15,653 bases of DNA from Oscillospiraceae bacterium (GTDB lineage Bacteria; Bacillota; Clostridia; Oscillospirales; JAKOTC01). Positions 7,176 through 14,076 of the stretch are shown piece after piece. The stretch is from positions 1-15,653 of the forward strand of contig DAOPZJ010000059.1 in the NCBI GenBank assembly GCA_035353335.1, written 5' to 3'. Position 1 is the stretch's first letter. Every line of letters starts with the position of its first letter. Position numbers and translations under genes: made by a program. The notes under the pieces are model-generated. The model was not told the origin of the DNA. It did not search any database and worked only from the letters and a program-made list of their open reading frames with translations.

Positions 7176-8558
7176 ATGCCTAATATGATTCCTCAAAAGA
7201 CCCCTGCCCTCGAACAGCTTCCCGAACAACGTATCAGAAATTTTGAAGAAGTCGCGCTCGGTTACAACGAAAAAGAAGCTATAGAAGAAGCAAATCGTTG
7301 TCTGGAATGCAAGAATCCAAAGTGTGTATCCGGCTGCCCGGTCAACGTAAAAATTCCTGAATTTATCAAACAAATCAAAGGCGGCGATTTTTTTAGCGCT
7401 TATGATACGATTTACAGCACCAATTCCTTGCCCGCTGTCTGCGGACGCGTCTGCCCGCAGGAGAGCCAATGCGAGGGTTTATGCGTGCGCGGTATCAAGG
7501 GTGAACCGGTCGCCATCGGCCGCTTAGAGCGTTTTGCCGCCGATTATGCGGCAAAGCACAAACATAGCGCTCCGATTGAAAAAGCCGAAAGAAAGGATAA
7601 AAAGGTTGCGATCGTCGGCTCGGGTCCTGCGGGGCTTGCCTGCGCGGCGGAGCTCACAAAACGCGGTTATGATGTGACCGTATTTGAGGCATTTCACAAG
7701 TTCGGCGGCGTTTTAGCCTACGGCATCCCCGAATTCCGCCTGCCCAAATCCATCGTCGAGGATGAGACTGATAAACTCCGCGAACTCGGTGTGAAATTTC
7801 AGTCAAATGCCGTTATCGGAAAATCCCTTACGGTTGATGATCTTTTCGAAGAAGGTTATAAAGCTGTTTTTCTCGGCACCGGTGCAGGACTACCGAAATT
7901 CTTAGGCATTTCGGGTGAGAATTTGATCGGCGTTTTCAGCGCAAATGAATATCTGACCCGCATCAATTTGATGAAGGCCTTTTCGGACGATTACGATACG
8001 CCTGTACTCAAATTTAATCGTATTGCGGTCGTTGGCGGCGGAAACGTAGCGATGGACGCCGCGCGCTGTGCACGACGCATGGGCAGCGAGGTCTATCTTG
8101 TTTATCGACGCACCGAAAACGAGATGCCCGCCAGAGCCGAAGAACGCCACCACGCCAAAGAAGAAGGCATCATTTTTCAGACATTGACCGCACCTGTTGA
8201 AGTAGTCGGTGACAAAGACGGCAAAGTGACCGGTTTAAAATGCCGAAAGATGGCACTCGGCGAGCCGGATGCCAGCGGCAGAGCCAAGCCTGTCGAGGTT
8301 CGCGACAGTGATTTCATTCTCGAGACCGACGCCGTGATTGCAGCGATCGGCACCTCGCCAAACCCCATCATCGCAAAGAGTACGCAGGATATCAAATTTG
8401 ACCGACATGGCTGCGCAGTTGTCAGTGAAAACTCTCTGATGACCACAAGATCCGGCGTGTTCGCAGGCGGCGACCTCGTCAGCGGAGCCGCGACTGTTAT
8501 CTTGGCGATGGGCGCGGGCAAACAGGCAGCGGCGGAAATCGACGACTATCTGAAATAG
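7176..8558 (+). CDS. nfnB: NADH-dependent reduced ferredoxin:NADP+ oxidoreductase, subunit B (GltA/GltD-like)
   Basis: This is the large subunit of NfnAB, carrying the bifurcating FAD, two [4Fe-4S] clusters and the NADP(H) site. The 460-aa length fits. The N-terminal Cys-rich domain has C42, C45, C50, C54 and C89, C93, C99, C103. E100 in PQESQCEGLC may be the unusual Glu ligand reported for the proximal cluster in Nfn. FAD-binding motif VAIVGSGPAG spans 144-153, NADPH-binding motif VVGGGNVAMDAA 285-296 with the phosphate-binding RR 311-312, and the C-terminal FAD contact GVFAGGD 427-433. It begins 6 nt after nfnA with AAAGGAG at 7160-7166. Databases often label this family 'NADPH-dependent glutamate synthase, homotetrameric (gltA)'. 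No glutamate synthase large subunit lies here, and pairing with nfnA makes Nfn far more likely. Confidence 0.94.
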   Translation: MPNMIPQKTPALEQLPEQRIRNFEEVALGYNEKEAIEEANRCLECKNPKCVSGCPVNVKIPEFIKQIKGGDFFSAYDTIYSTNSLPAVCGRVCPQESQCEGLCVRGIKGEPVAIGRLERFAADYAAKHKHSAPIEKAERKDKKVAIVGSGPAGLACAAELTKRGYDVTVFEAFHKFGGVLAYGIPEFRLPKSIVEDETDKLRELGVKFQSNAVIGKSLTVDDLFEEGYKAVFLGTGAGLPKFLGISGENLIGVFSANEYLTRINLMKAFSDDYDTPVLKFNRIAVVGGGNVAMDAARCARRMGSEVYLVYRRTENEMPARAEERHHAKEEGIIFQTLTAPVEVVGDKDGKVTGLKCRKMALGEPDASGRAKPVEVRDSDFILETDAVIAAIGTSPNPIIAKSTQDIKFDRHGCAVVSENSLMTTRSGVFAGGDLVSGAATVILAMGAGKQAAAEIDDYLK

Positions 8559-8580
8559 ACAGACGTAAAGAGTTCATATT

Positions 8581-8608
8581 AAACGGCGGATTAAACCGCC
8601 GTTTTTTT
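8581..8608 (+). terminator. intrinsic terminator after nfnB
   Basis: AAACGGCGG / CCGCCGTTT form a 9-bp stem around the loop ATTAAA. The T-run (8602-8608) overlaps the last base pairs. It lies 22 nt after the nfnB stop and closes the regulator-nfnAB unit. Confidence 0.93.
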
Positions 8609-8698
8609 GTTGTTTTTGAGTTACAGCCCCTTGTATTATTACAACCGACCGGGGAAAAATAGCTAGTATCTCTAAACTACTATCTGAACGAGGTTGCC

Positions 8699-9543
8699 AT
8701 GAAAAGAAAGAGCTTATGCGGTTTAAAAATGTACATGCGCCTTTCGGCAGTTATGCGCGAGTTGTATTCCGAAAAACGGCGCTCCTCCTCCGCAACCGGC
8801 AGCAGCGAATGGCTTGCCGATAACTATTATCTGATCTATCGGCGTTCTCGCCGACTGCTCGAATCGTTTGCCCAAATGCCGAACCTCCCTGTTGAAAACG
8901 GGGATATCCGCATTCTTGATATCTGCCGCAGCTTTCTGACATTGGATGAAGAACCGAAAATCGAGATTTTCGATACGATCCCGCCTGCGGAATTTTAAAA
9001 CTCTTTGCTCCGCCGCTCGGTGAAAAAGACCATGCGATCGGGTATACTGCCGATTATCCGGAGGGCGTCAGAGAGAACGGCGGACAATACACGCACGGCG
9101 CGTGCTTTTTCGCTTATGCGCTTTTCTCGGCCGGAAGAGCTGATGACGGCTGGCGAATTTTACGCAGTCTCGTGCCTGTGCTCGACCGATTTGTTTTCAA
9201 CAGCAGTTTCTATTTGGAGCCGTATGCAATTCCCGCCGATATTTCTACGAATCCGCACGCCTACGGGCGCGGCGGCTGGTCACTCTATACCGGTGCGGCG
9301 GGTTGGTACTACCGTACAATTTTAGAGAAGATGCTCGGGGTAAACATAACCGGAAACACCGTCACTTTCTCACCCTGCATTCCGACCACGCTCAACGACT
9401 GTAAACTCACGCTCACAAACGGCGGCAGAAAGATGTTAATCACCTATCTGAGAAAAGGAGAATCAAAAGTTTTTCAAGACGGACAGGAGAGGATAAGCGT
9501 GCAGTTTAAAAATATTGATACGCAAATTGAGGTCTGGTATTAA
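8699..9543 (+). pseudogene. remnant of a GH94/cyclic beta-1,2-glucan synthase-like gene (internal deletion and frameshift)
   Basis: Two pieces of one large gene are fused out of frame. The first (8699-8998, 99 codons, ATG after GAGG at 8690-8693) resembles the N-terminal tip of cyclic beta-1,2-glucan synthase-like proteins, with the telling SEWLADNYYLIYRRSRRLLE at residues 36-55. It ends at TAA 8996. The second piece is read in another frame from about 8989 to TAA 9541-9543. It has no start of its own near its beginning but carries the conserved GH94 phosphorylase C-terminus: LFAPP (9001-9015), VRENGGQYTHGA (9067-9102), YGRGGWSLYTGAAGWYYR (9262-9315) and SPCIP (9370-9384). Intact family members run well over 1000 residues, so the glycosyltransferase or linker region and the GH94 catalytic core are missing. 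The join lies roughly at 8950-8990. An assembly collapse is the alternative to a real deletion. No promoter was found in front of it. Confidence 0.82.
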
Positions 9544-9545
9544 AG

Positions 9546-9571
9546 AAGCGGCGGGAAAATTCCCGCCGCTT
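9546..9571. terminator. bidirectional terminator between converging units
   Basis: AAGCGGCGGGAA (9546-9557) and TTCCCGCCGCTT (9560-9571) are perfect reverse complements around a 2-nt centre, which in practice forms an AAAATT-type loop. TTTT follows on the + strand and TTCTTTA on the - strand. It lies 3 nt after the GH94 remnant and 21 nt past the stop of the opposing gene, so it can end both transcripts. The short T-runs make efficiency uncertain. Confidence 0.8.
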
Positions 9572-9591
9572 TTCACGATCATCTTATTACT

Positions 9592-10098
9592 TTACTGCAT
9601 ATCGTCTTCGGACTGTTCGGTTCTCTCTAGACGCAGCTTATTTTCTTCATTGTTTTGTTTGGCAATTTTACTGATCTTATCAACGATAAAATAGGAATAC
9701 TTATCGGCATCATGCTCAACCGACTGACGATACACCAGTTTTCCAAGGTCATAATACAGCTTCTGTTTTTCCAGTTCGCCGCAACTGTGTTTGATTTCTT
9801 TTCCGACCTTTTTTGAGACATCGTTCAGTTTCCCGCTAAATTCACCCGAAGCGGATTTTGCTTTTTTCACAACCTCGTCGGTTTTTTGCAACGCATTCCG
9901 GGTGCAATTACAAAAATCTTTCTTCGCATTGGACGCGCAGCAATTCGCCTTTTTGCATTGTTTCTTGGAATAATCGATCACTTTTCTGACGATATCACCG
10001 GTAACACGACTCTCGTCGGCAATCTTCTTCAGTTTACCGACCGTTTTTTCTCCCACTTCAACAGCGGCGTCAAGTACCTTTTTTACCACGATGTCCAT
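9592..10098 (-). CDS. hypothetical Cys-clustered helical protein, 168 aa
   Basis: I cannot assign a function. The product is 168 aa, highly charged and lysine-rich, with no signal peptide or membrane segment, and appears almost wholly helical. Cysteines cluster at 48, 53, 54, 63 and 65 (including CC and CNC), with another at 106. The stretch GELEKQKLYYDLGKLVY (107-123) resembles a motif that recurs in small clostridial proteins of unknown role, in which coiled-coil helices often precede a zinc-ribbon-like end; that likeness is from memory of the family style. The tail (150-168) is acidic and polar. The start ATG at 10098 is supported by AAGGAGG with 7 nt spacing. It is the last gene of the - strand operon, 12 nt after the kinase-like gene, and is followed by the shared terminator. 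A metal-binding role for the Cys cluster is speculation. Confidence 0.8.
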   Translation of the reverse strand: MDIVVKKVLDAAVEVGEKTVGKLKKIADESRVTGDIVRKVIDYSKKQCKKANCCASNAKKDFCNCTRNALQKTDEVVKKAKSASGEFSGKLNDVSKKVGKEIKHSCGELEKQKLYYDLGKLVYRQSVEHDADKYSYFIVDKISKIAKQNNEENKLRLERTEQSEDDMQ

Positions 10099-10110
10099 TG
10101 CGATGCCTCC

Positions 10111-11004
10111 TTAAATCTTGATAAATTCCTGTAAAAGCGAACTCTTCGGGACAATTTGCTGATTCAGTTTCGGAATTTCTTTTAATGCCCTTCGGATTGA
10201 TTTTAACATATCTCCGTGAATTTTATACTCCTGCGGTAAAATCGTTTCCGCGCACTCTTTAAATACGGATAACTCATAATCGAAAAAGGTATCGATACAT
10301 ACATCCGCACCGCCGACATAAGGCGTGACATTTTGATCTTCTCCGTGAAGCACGCTGTCCCACATGTTGATGGTCTTTTCCGCGCTTGCTCCGCGGTAAT
10401 GATAATCCCGAACGGTTCTGCGTAAAAAGCGAACGTCCCGAATGCTCATCAGCTGCTTGGAACCGTCAAAAATCTCCGCCAACGGCTCCACAAAAACGCG
10501 CAATACCCTTCCGGATTCCACCGAAGCCGCGACTGCCGGATTCAGCGCATTGATTCCTTCCAACATTATAACACCATCCGCACGCGGTGTCACGCTTTTT
10601 ACGGAATTTGTCCGTCTTGCCGTGATAAAATCAAAAATCGGGATGTTTGCAGTCTTTCCGACTGATAGATCGTAGATTACTGTGTTCATCATTTCCACAT
10701 CAATCGAGGCCAGTGATTCGATGTCATAAGTGCCGTCGGGCAAAATCGGGCACTCGTCGCGGTTTTTATAAAAGTCATCCATCGAGAGCTCGGTGCTGCA
10801 CAGCCCGTGGCTCTCCAATATCGCATCAATGGCAAGCGTTGAACTGGTTTTGCAAGAGGCCGAACCGCCCGCGATCAGAATGACTTTATATCCACCGTCC
10901 ATAATCAGATCGGCAGCGGCGACAAGGCGATTTTTAATTTTTTCTTCAACCGGTGCGACATCTTTTTCGGTGAGTTTATTTAAGTCGTCAATCTGATATC
11001 TCAT
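10111..11004 (-). CDS. uridine kinase / phosphoribulokinase-like P-loop protein
   Basis: This is a cytosolic P-loop kinase-like protein of 297 aa, related to the uridine kinase/phosphoribulokinase group, larger than a canonical Udk (about 210 aa) because of N- and C-terminal extensions. Motifs: Walker A-like GGSASCKTS (46-54), MDDFY (75-79) corresponding to the acidic substrate-site segment after the first strand pair, and Walker B-like GVIMLEGINAL (144-154). Arg-rich FLRRTVRDYHYRG (193-205) resembles the lid. The usual glycine before the Walker A lysine is Cys51. The start ATG 11002-11004 overlaps the stop of hemZ by 4 nt (ATGA), with GAGGGAGG upstream at a rather long spacing; a longer version starting at 11052 would overlap hemZ more and is less likely. 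The phosphoryl acceptor is not evident, so uridine phosphorylation should not be assumed. Confidence 0.85.
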   Translation of the reverse strand: MRYQIDDLNKLTEKDVAPVEEKIKNRLVAAADLIMDGGYKVILIAGGSASCKTSSTLAIDAILESHGLCSTELSMDDFYKNRDECPILPDGTYDIESLASIDVEMMNTVIYDLSVGKTANIPIFDFITARRTNSVKSVTPRADGVIMLEGINALNPAVAASVESGRVLRVFVEPLAEIFDGSKQLMSIRDVRFLRRTVRDYHYRGASAEKTINMWDSVLHGEDQNVTPYVGGADVCIDTFFDYELSVFKECAETILPQEYKIHGDMLKSIRRALKEIPKLNQQIVPKSSLLQEFIKI

Positions 11005-12446
11005 ATAATACGGTTTGCCTCCCTCTCGATGAATTCTCTCTTTTTTGCGCACATCTCGTCAAAATGCTTGATATACTCAAGCGGCAGACGCTGATTAAAA
11101 AATCGGACCAGATCGTTTTGCCTGTGCACCGCTTTTGTCACGCTACCGGCACCGCAGCCGTAGATGCTGTGCAGCTCATCCATCATGTATATGTTGTAAA
11201 GTCCGAAAGAATCCGACTTGCACCATCCCACGTTTTCACCGCCGCCGCTGATGTCGCGCTGGCGATAGAGATAATACGGAGAATAATCCCCATCTAACAG
11301 TATATTCGCACACCTATCAAGTCCGTGCTCGACAGTCTCACTTTGAATGAGTTCATCCGCCCCGCCCTCCTGTGCCAACTTCGAGCCGCGCTTTTTTGCG
11401 TAGCTGTGAATGGTGATATTGGCGGGAGAAAGCGCTTGAATTCCTATGACACTCTCGACAAAGCCGTCCTCGGTGTCGCCGGGTAAACCAGCGATCAAAT
11501 CGACATTAATATCGGTAAAACCCGCTTTGACAGCACTTTCAAAAGCATCGTAAAATTGTTTAACCGTGTGTTTTCTACCGATGCGTTCTAACACCGGATC
11601 ATGCAGGGTCTGCGGATTGATTGAGATGCGGGCGTTGCAAACACCATGCAGCGCTTTGAGCTTTTCGGAGGTGATGGCGTCGGGGCGGCCGAGTTCCACG
11701 GTCAACTCACGGTGTTCGGGTGCGTTTTTCGCGAGGACTCGGGTAAGTTCCGAAAGCTGTTTCGACGATAAAATTGCGGGAGTTCCGCCGCCGATGTAGA
11801 CTGTGACTATTTTTTGCCCTGTCTTTTGCATATATGCGCAGGTCTCGGCAATCTCGGTATGCAGCAGCTTCAGGTATTGACCGATTTGGTTTTGGTCGTA
11901 CCGATCGTTGTCTTGTGAGACAAACGAGCAATAGGTGCAACGGCTGGGGCAATACGGAATCGAAATATACAAACTGCACTCGTCAGTTGTGGAAACAACA
12001 CCGGATTTGATGCGGTTTTCGGCGACCAAAGCGCAAAGATGTGTCTTTTTTTCACTAACGTAATAATCGTCAATAAAAACGCGTTCGGCTTGTTCTTGCG
12101 AGCTTTCGGCGGTCAGACCCATGAACAGTTTTGCAGGGCGGACACCGGTTAAAATGCCCCAAGTTGGTTTTCGATTGCAAAAACGCATCCCCACCCGATA
12201 ATACGCTCTTCCGAGCGCAAGATCGAGATCGGGTGCGCAGAGGTATTCGGATTGTCTGACGGGTTCGCTGTCGGTTTCAGTGTGGGTTTCATCGGTGAGG
12301 ACAACTGTAATGGTTTCACCTAATTTTTGAACGGTTACATTAATATCAGCGTCGCCCTCGAAAATGACCATTTCCCCGATGAAAAATGCTTTCGTCAGGT
12401 TGATCGACTCGTACAGAAGCGTTTCGGGTGCAATTACTTTTACCAT
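11001..12446 (-). CDS. hemZ: HemZ-type radical SAM coproporphyrinogen III dehydrogenase
   Basis: This is a radical S-adenosylmethionine enzyme of the HemN/HemW/HemZ group; HemZ is annotated as oxygen-independent coproporphyrinogen III dehydrogenase. The 481-aa length and the N-terminal region before the radical SAM core fit HemZ instead of the shorter HemW. Residues 97-106 (GILTGVRPAK) are the HemZ signature. The [4Fe-4S] motif is CPSRCTYC with C166, C170 and C173, followed by YIGGGTP (217-223) for SAM binding and ELGRPDAIT (251-259). The ATG 12446 sits inside the end of the upstream hydrolase gene (7-nt overlap) with no strong ribosome site, so coupled translation is likely. No other tetrapyrrole gene is in the window, so whether it makes haem or handles another substrate here is open. 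Confidence 0.93.
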   Translation of the reverse strand: MVKVIAPETLLYESINLTKAFFIGEMVIFEGDADINVTVQKLGETITVVLTDETHTETDSEPVRQSEYLCAPDLDLALGRAYYRVGMRFCNRKPTWGILTGVRPAKLFMGLTAESSQEQAERVFIDDYYVSEKKTHLCALVAENRIKSGVVSTTDECSLYISIPYCPSRCTYCSFVSQDNDRYDQNQIGQYLKLLHTEIAETCAYMQKTGQKIVTVYIGGGTPAILSSKQLSELTRVLAKNAPEHRELTVELGRPDAITSEKLKALHGVCNARISINPQTLHDPVLERIGRKHTVKQFYDAFESAVKAGFTDINVDLIAGLPGDTEDGFVESVIGIQALSPANITIHSYAKKRGSKLAQEGGADELIQSETVEHGLDRCANILLDGDYSPYYLYRQRDISGGGENVGWCKSDSFGLYNIYMMDELHSIYGCGAGSVTKAVHRQNDLVRFFNQRLPLEYIKHFDEMCAKKREFIEREANRII

Positions 12447-13066
12447 GGCAGATACGGGTTGTTTTTCCGTTCTTCGCCGACTGTGGTTGAGGGGCCGTGA
12501 CCAGGCAGCAAAGCTACGTCATCGGGCAACAACGTCAGCCGGGAAATTGACTGCATCAATTCATCCAAATTGCCGCCGCGCAGATCGGTTCTGCCCACGC
12601 CGTCCCGAAAGATCGTGTCTCCGCAAAAAAGCGTTTTCCCGAGTTGATAGCAACAGCTTCCCGGAGAATGTCCGGGCGTGTGCAGCACTTTGATTTGATC
12701 ATCGCCAAACGGCAGAAAATCTCCGTCACAGACAACTGTATCGGGCTCGTGCTGCTCGGGTTTAATAAAAAATCCAAACGGATAGTCCCTGCCGGTTTGG
12801 GTTCGCAGCACTTCTTCATCGCCGACATTGATCACGAGTTTTGCATCTGGAAATTCGGATTTGAGATCGGAAATGCCGCCGATATGGTCGAAATGAGCGT
12901 GCGTCAGCAGGATATACTCTAAGCCGCATTTAAACATTGCGACCGTCTCCCGCAAATTACGGGAAGCAATCGCGGGATCGATGACGGCGGTATGCGTGCC
13001 GTTGTTGAAAACATAGGCATTGGTTCCAAAAGCGCCGAGTTCGAGCGTGATGATTTTCGTTATCAT
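12440..13066 (-). CDS. metallo-beta-lactamase-fold hydrolase (glyoxalase II-like)
   Basis: This is a cytosolic dinuclear metal hydrolase of 208 aa, the typical size of short stand-alone MBL-fold proteins annotated as hydroxyacylglutathione hydrolase-like. The metal-binding motif is THAHFDH with H56, H58, D60 and H61; further ligands are H133 in TPGHSPGS, D150 in FCGDTIF and H190 in LLPGHGP. The FRDGVGRTDL segment (153-162) is typical of the glyoxalase II-like branch. The long C-terminal domain of true GloB is absent, so the substrate is uncertain; low-GC anaerobes usually lack glutathione. ATG 13064-13066 overlaps the preceding peptidase's stop by 4 nt (ATGA), with no strong site of its own, so it relies on coupling. 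It overlaps hemZ by 7 nt at the other end. Confidence 0.93.
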   Translation of the reverse strand: MITKIITLELGAFGTNAYVFNNGTHTAVIDPAIASRNLRETVAMFKCGLEYILLTHAHFDHIGGISDLKSEFPDAKLVINVGDEEVLRTQTGRDYPFGFFIKPEQHEPDTVVCDGDFLPFGDDQIKVLHTPGHSPGSCCYQLGKTLFCGDTIFRDGVGRTDLRGGNLDELMQSISRLTLLPDDVALLPGHGPSTTVGEERKNNPYLPW

Positions 13067-14055
13067 TTTTTAAAGGAGATATATTCCCCGAGAAGGTCAA
13101 TGCAGTTTTGCACGTCGTTGAGATCAACCATCGAGATCGGGCCGTGGCCGTAGCGGGTCGGGATCGAGATGCCGCCGGTCTTTTTGCCCTCGCCGACCTG
13201 ATTGATCGCGCCCGCATCGGTGCCTCCTCCGGCAAGCACTTCGAGCTGAACCTTGATATTTTTTTCGGCTGCGATATCTTTCATCTTTTTGACGATCCCC
13301 TGATCGCAGATGACCGACATGTCCATCACTTTGATGGCGGCACCGCCGCCGAGCACCGGATTGCCTTTTCCGGCGGATTCGGGCGTGTCGAAGCAGCCGC
13401 CGATGTCGACCGCGATGCCTTCGTCGGGATCAATCAGCTGCGCCGCTGTTCTCGCGCCTCGCAAGCCGACTTCTTCCTGACTGCTGAAAACATAGTAAAT
13501 ATCGTCTACAGGGTTTTGATATTTCTTCATGCACTCGAGCAAGATATAGCAGCCGATGCGGTTGTCGAGCGCTTTGGTGCAGACGCGGTTGTTTGCCATC
13601 TCGGTGTACGGTGCGTCGTAGCAGGCGAAATCACCGACCGAGAGCAGTTTTTCGGCATCTTCTTTATCTTTTGCGCCGATATCGGCATAGAGCTTGGTGA
13701 AGTTGCCTTTGACATCGTCATAAGCACAGTCGGCAGAGACCGCACCGATTACACCGTTTGCAAACCGGATGCGCTGGCCGATTGTGAGCGGAATCGGAAT
13801 GCCCCCGACAGCGCGAATGCGAACCATGCCGCCCGAGGTGAACGACATGACACAAAAGCCGATTTCGTCCATATGGGCGCTCGGCATGATCTTTTTCGGG
13901 GTCTTGGAGCTGCCCTTTTTAACCGCAATCACGCTGCCGAGTCCGCCTTCGATGAATTCATCAACATAGGGCGCGGCGGTCTTTTTGATAAATTCGGCAA
14001 CTCCGGTCTCGACGCCGCTGACGCCGAATCGCTGGGTGAGTTCCTTTAGAAGCAT
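13063..14055 (-). CDS. M42 family metallopeptidase (glutamyl/TET-type aminopeptidase)
   Basis: This is a cytosolic dizinc or dicobalt aminopeptidase of the M42 family, often forming TET-type dodecamers that trim peptides. The length of 330 aa is normal. Ligands and catalytic residues can be placed: H61 in SAHMDEIGF, D164 in KALDNRIG (bridging), E194/E195 in SSQEEVGLRGA (general base and ligand), D217 in AVDIGG and H304 in TRYGHGP. AGGGTDAGAI (275-284) is the conserved active-site loop. The start ATG 14053-14055 is preceded by CGGAGG with 9 nt spacing. It follows the M18 peptidase gene by 21 nt and overlaps the MBL gene by 4 nt. Families in this group are sometimes labelled endoglucanase CelM; that name is historical and not implied here. 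Confidence 0.95.
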   Translation of the reverse strand: MLLKELTQRFGVSGVETGVAEFIKKTAAPYVDEFIEGGLGSVIAVKKGSSKTPKKIMPSAHMDEIGFCVMSFTSGGMVRIRAVGGIPIPLTIGQRIRFANGVIGAVSADCAYDDVKGNFTKLYADIGAKDKEDAEKLLSVGDFACYDAPYTEMANNRVCTKALDNRIGCYILLECMKKYQNPVDDIYYVFSSQEEVGLRGARTAAQLIDPDEGIAVDIGGCFDTPESAGKGNPVLGGGAAIKVMDMSVICDQGIVKKMKDIAAEKNIKVQLEVLAGGGTDAGAINQVGEGKKTGGISIPTRYGHGPISMVDLNDVQNCIDLLGEYISFKK

Positions 14056-14076
14056 TACTTATATCCTCCGTAAGTT

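Noticed and set aside
7176..8558. Glutamate synthase small subunit (GltD) instead of NfnB
   Set aside because: The sequence alone allows both labels, but there is no large glutamate synthase subunit and an NfnA-type flavoprotein is encoded 6 nt upstream.
8616..8639. Possible promoter (TTGAGT ... TATTAT) before the GH94 remnant
   Set aside because: The spacer is only 12 nt, too short for sigma-A, and the T-rich match follows from the terminator tail.
8950..9000. Programmed frameshift that would make the GH94 pieces one working protein
   Set aside because: There is no slippery heptamer with a downstream structure, and a simple frame change would still leave most of the catalytic protein absent.
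9005..9325. A 106-codon + strand frame inside the GH94 remnant
   Set aside because: The conserved GH94 motifs lie in the neighbouring frame across the same bases, so this frame is a shadow.
13108..14049. A 313-codon open frame on the + strand opposite the M42 peptidase gene
   Set aside because: It mirrors the peptidase gene codon for codon, has low-complexity Ala/Asp/Arg/Phe composition, lacks a ribosome site and matches no family, whereas the opposite strand has complete catalytic motifs.
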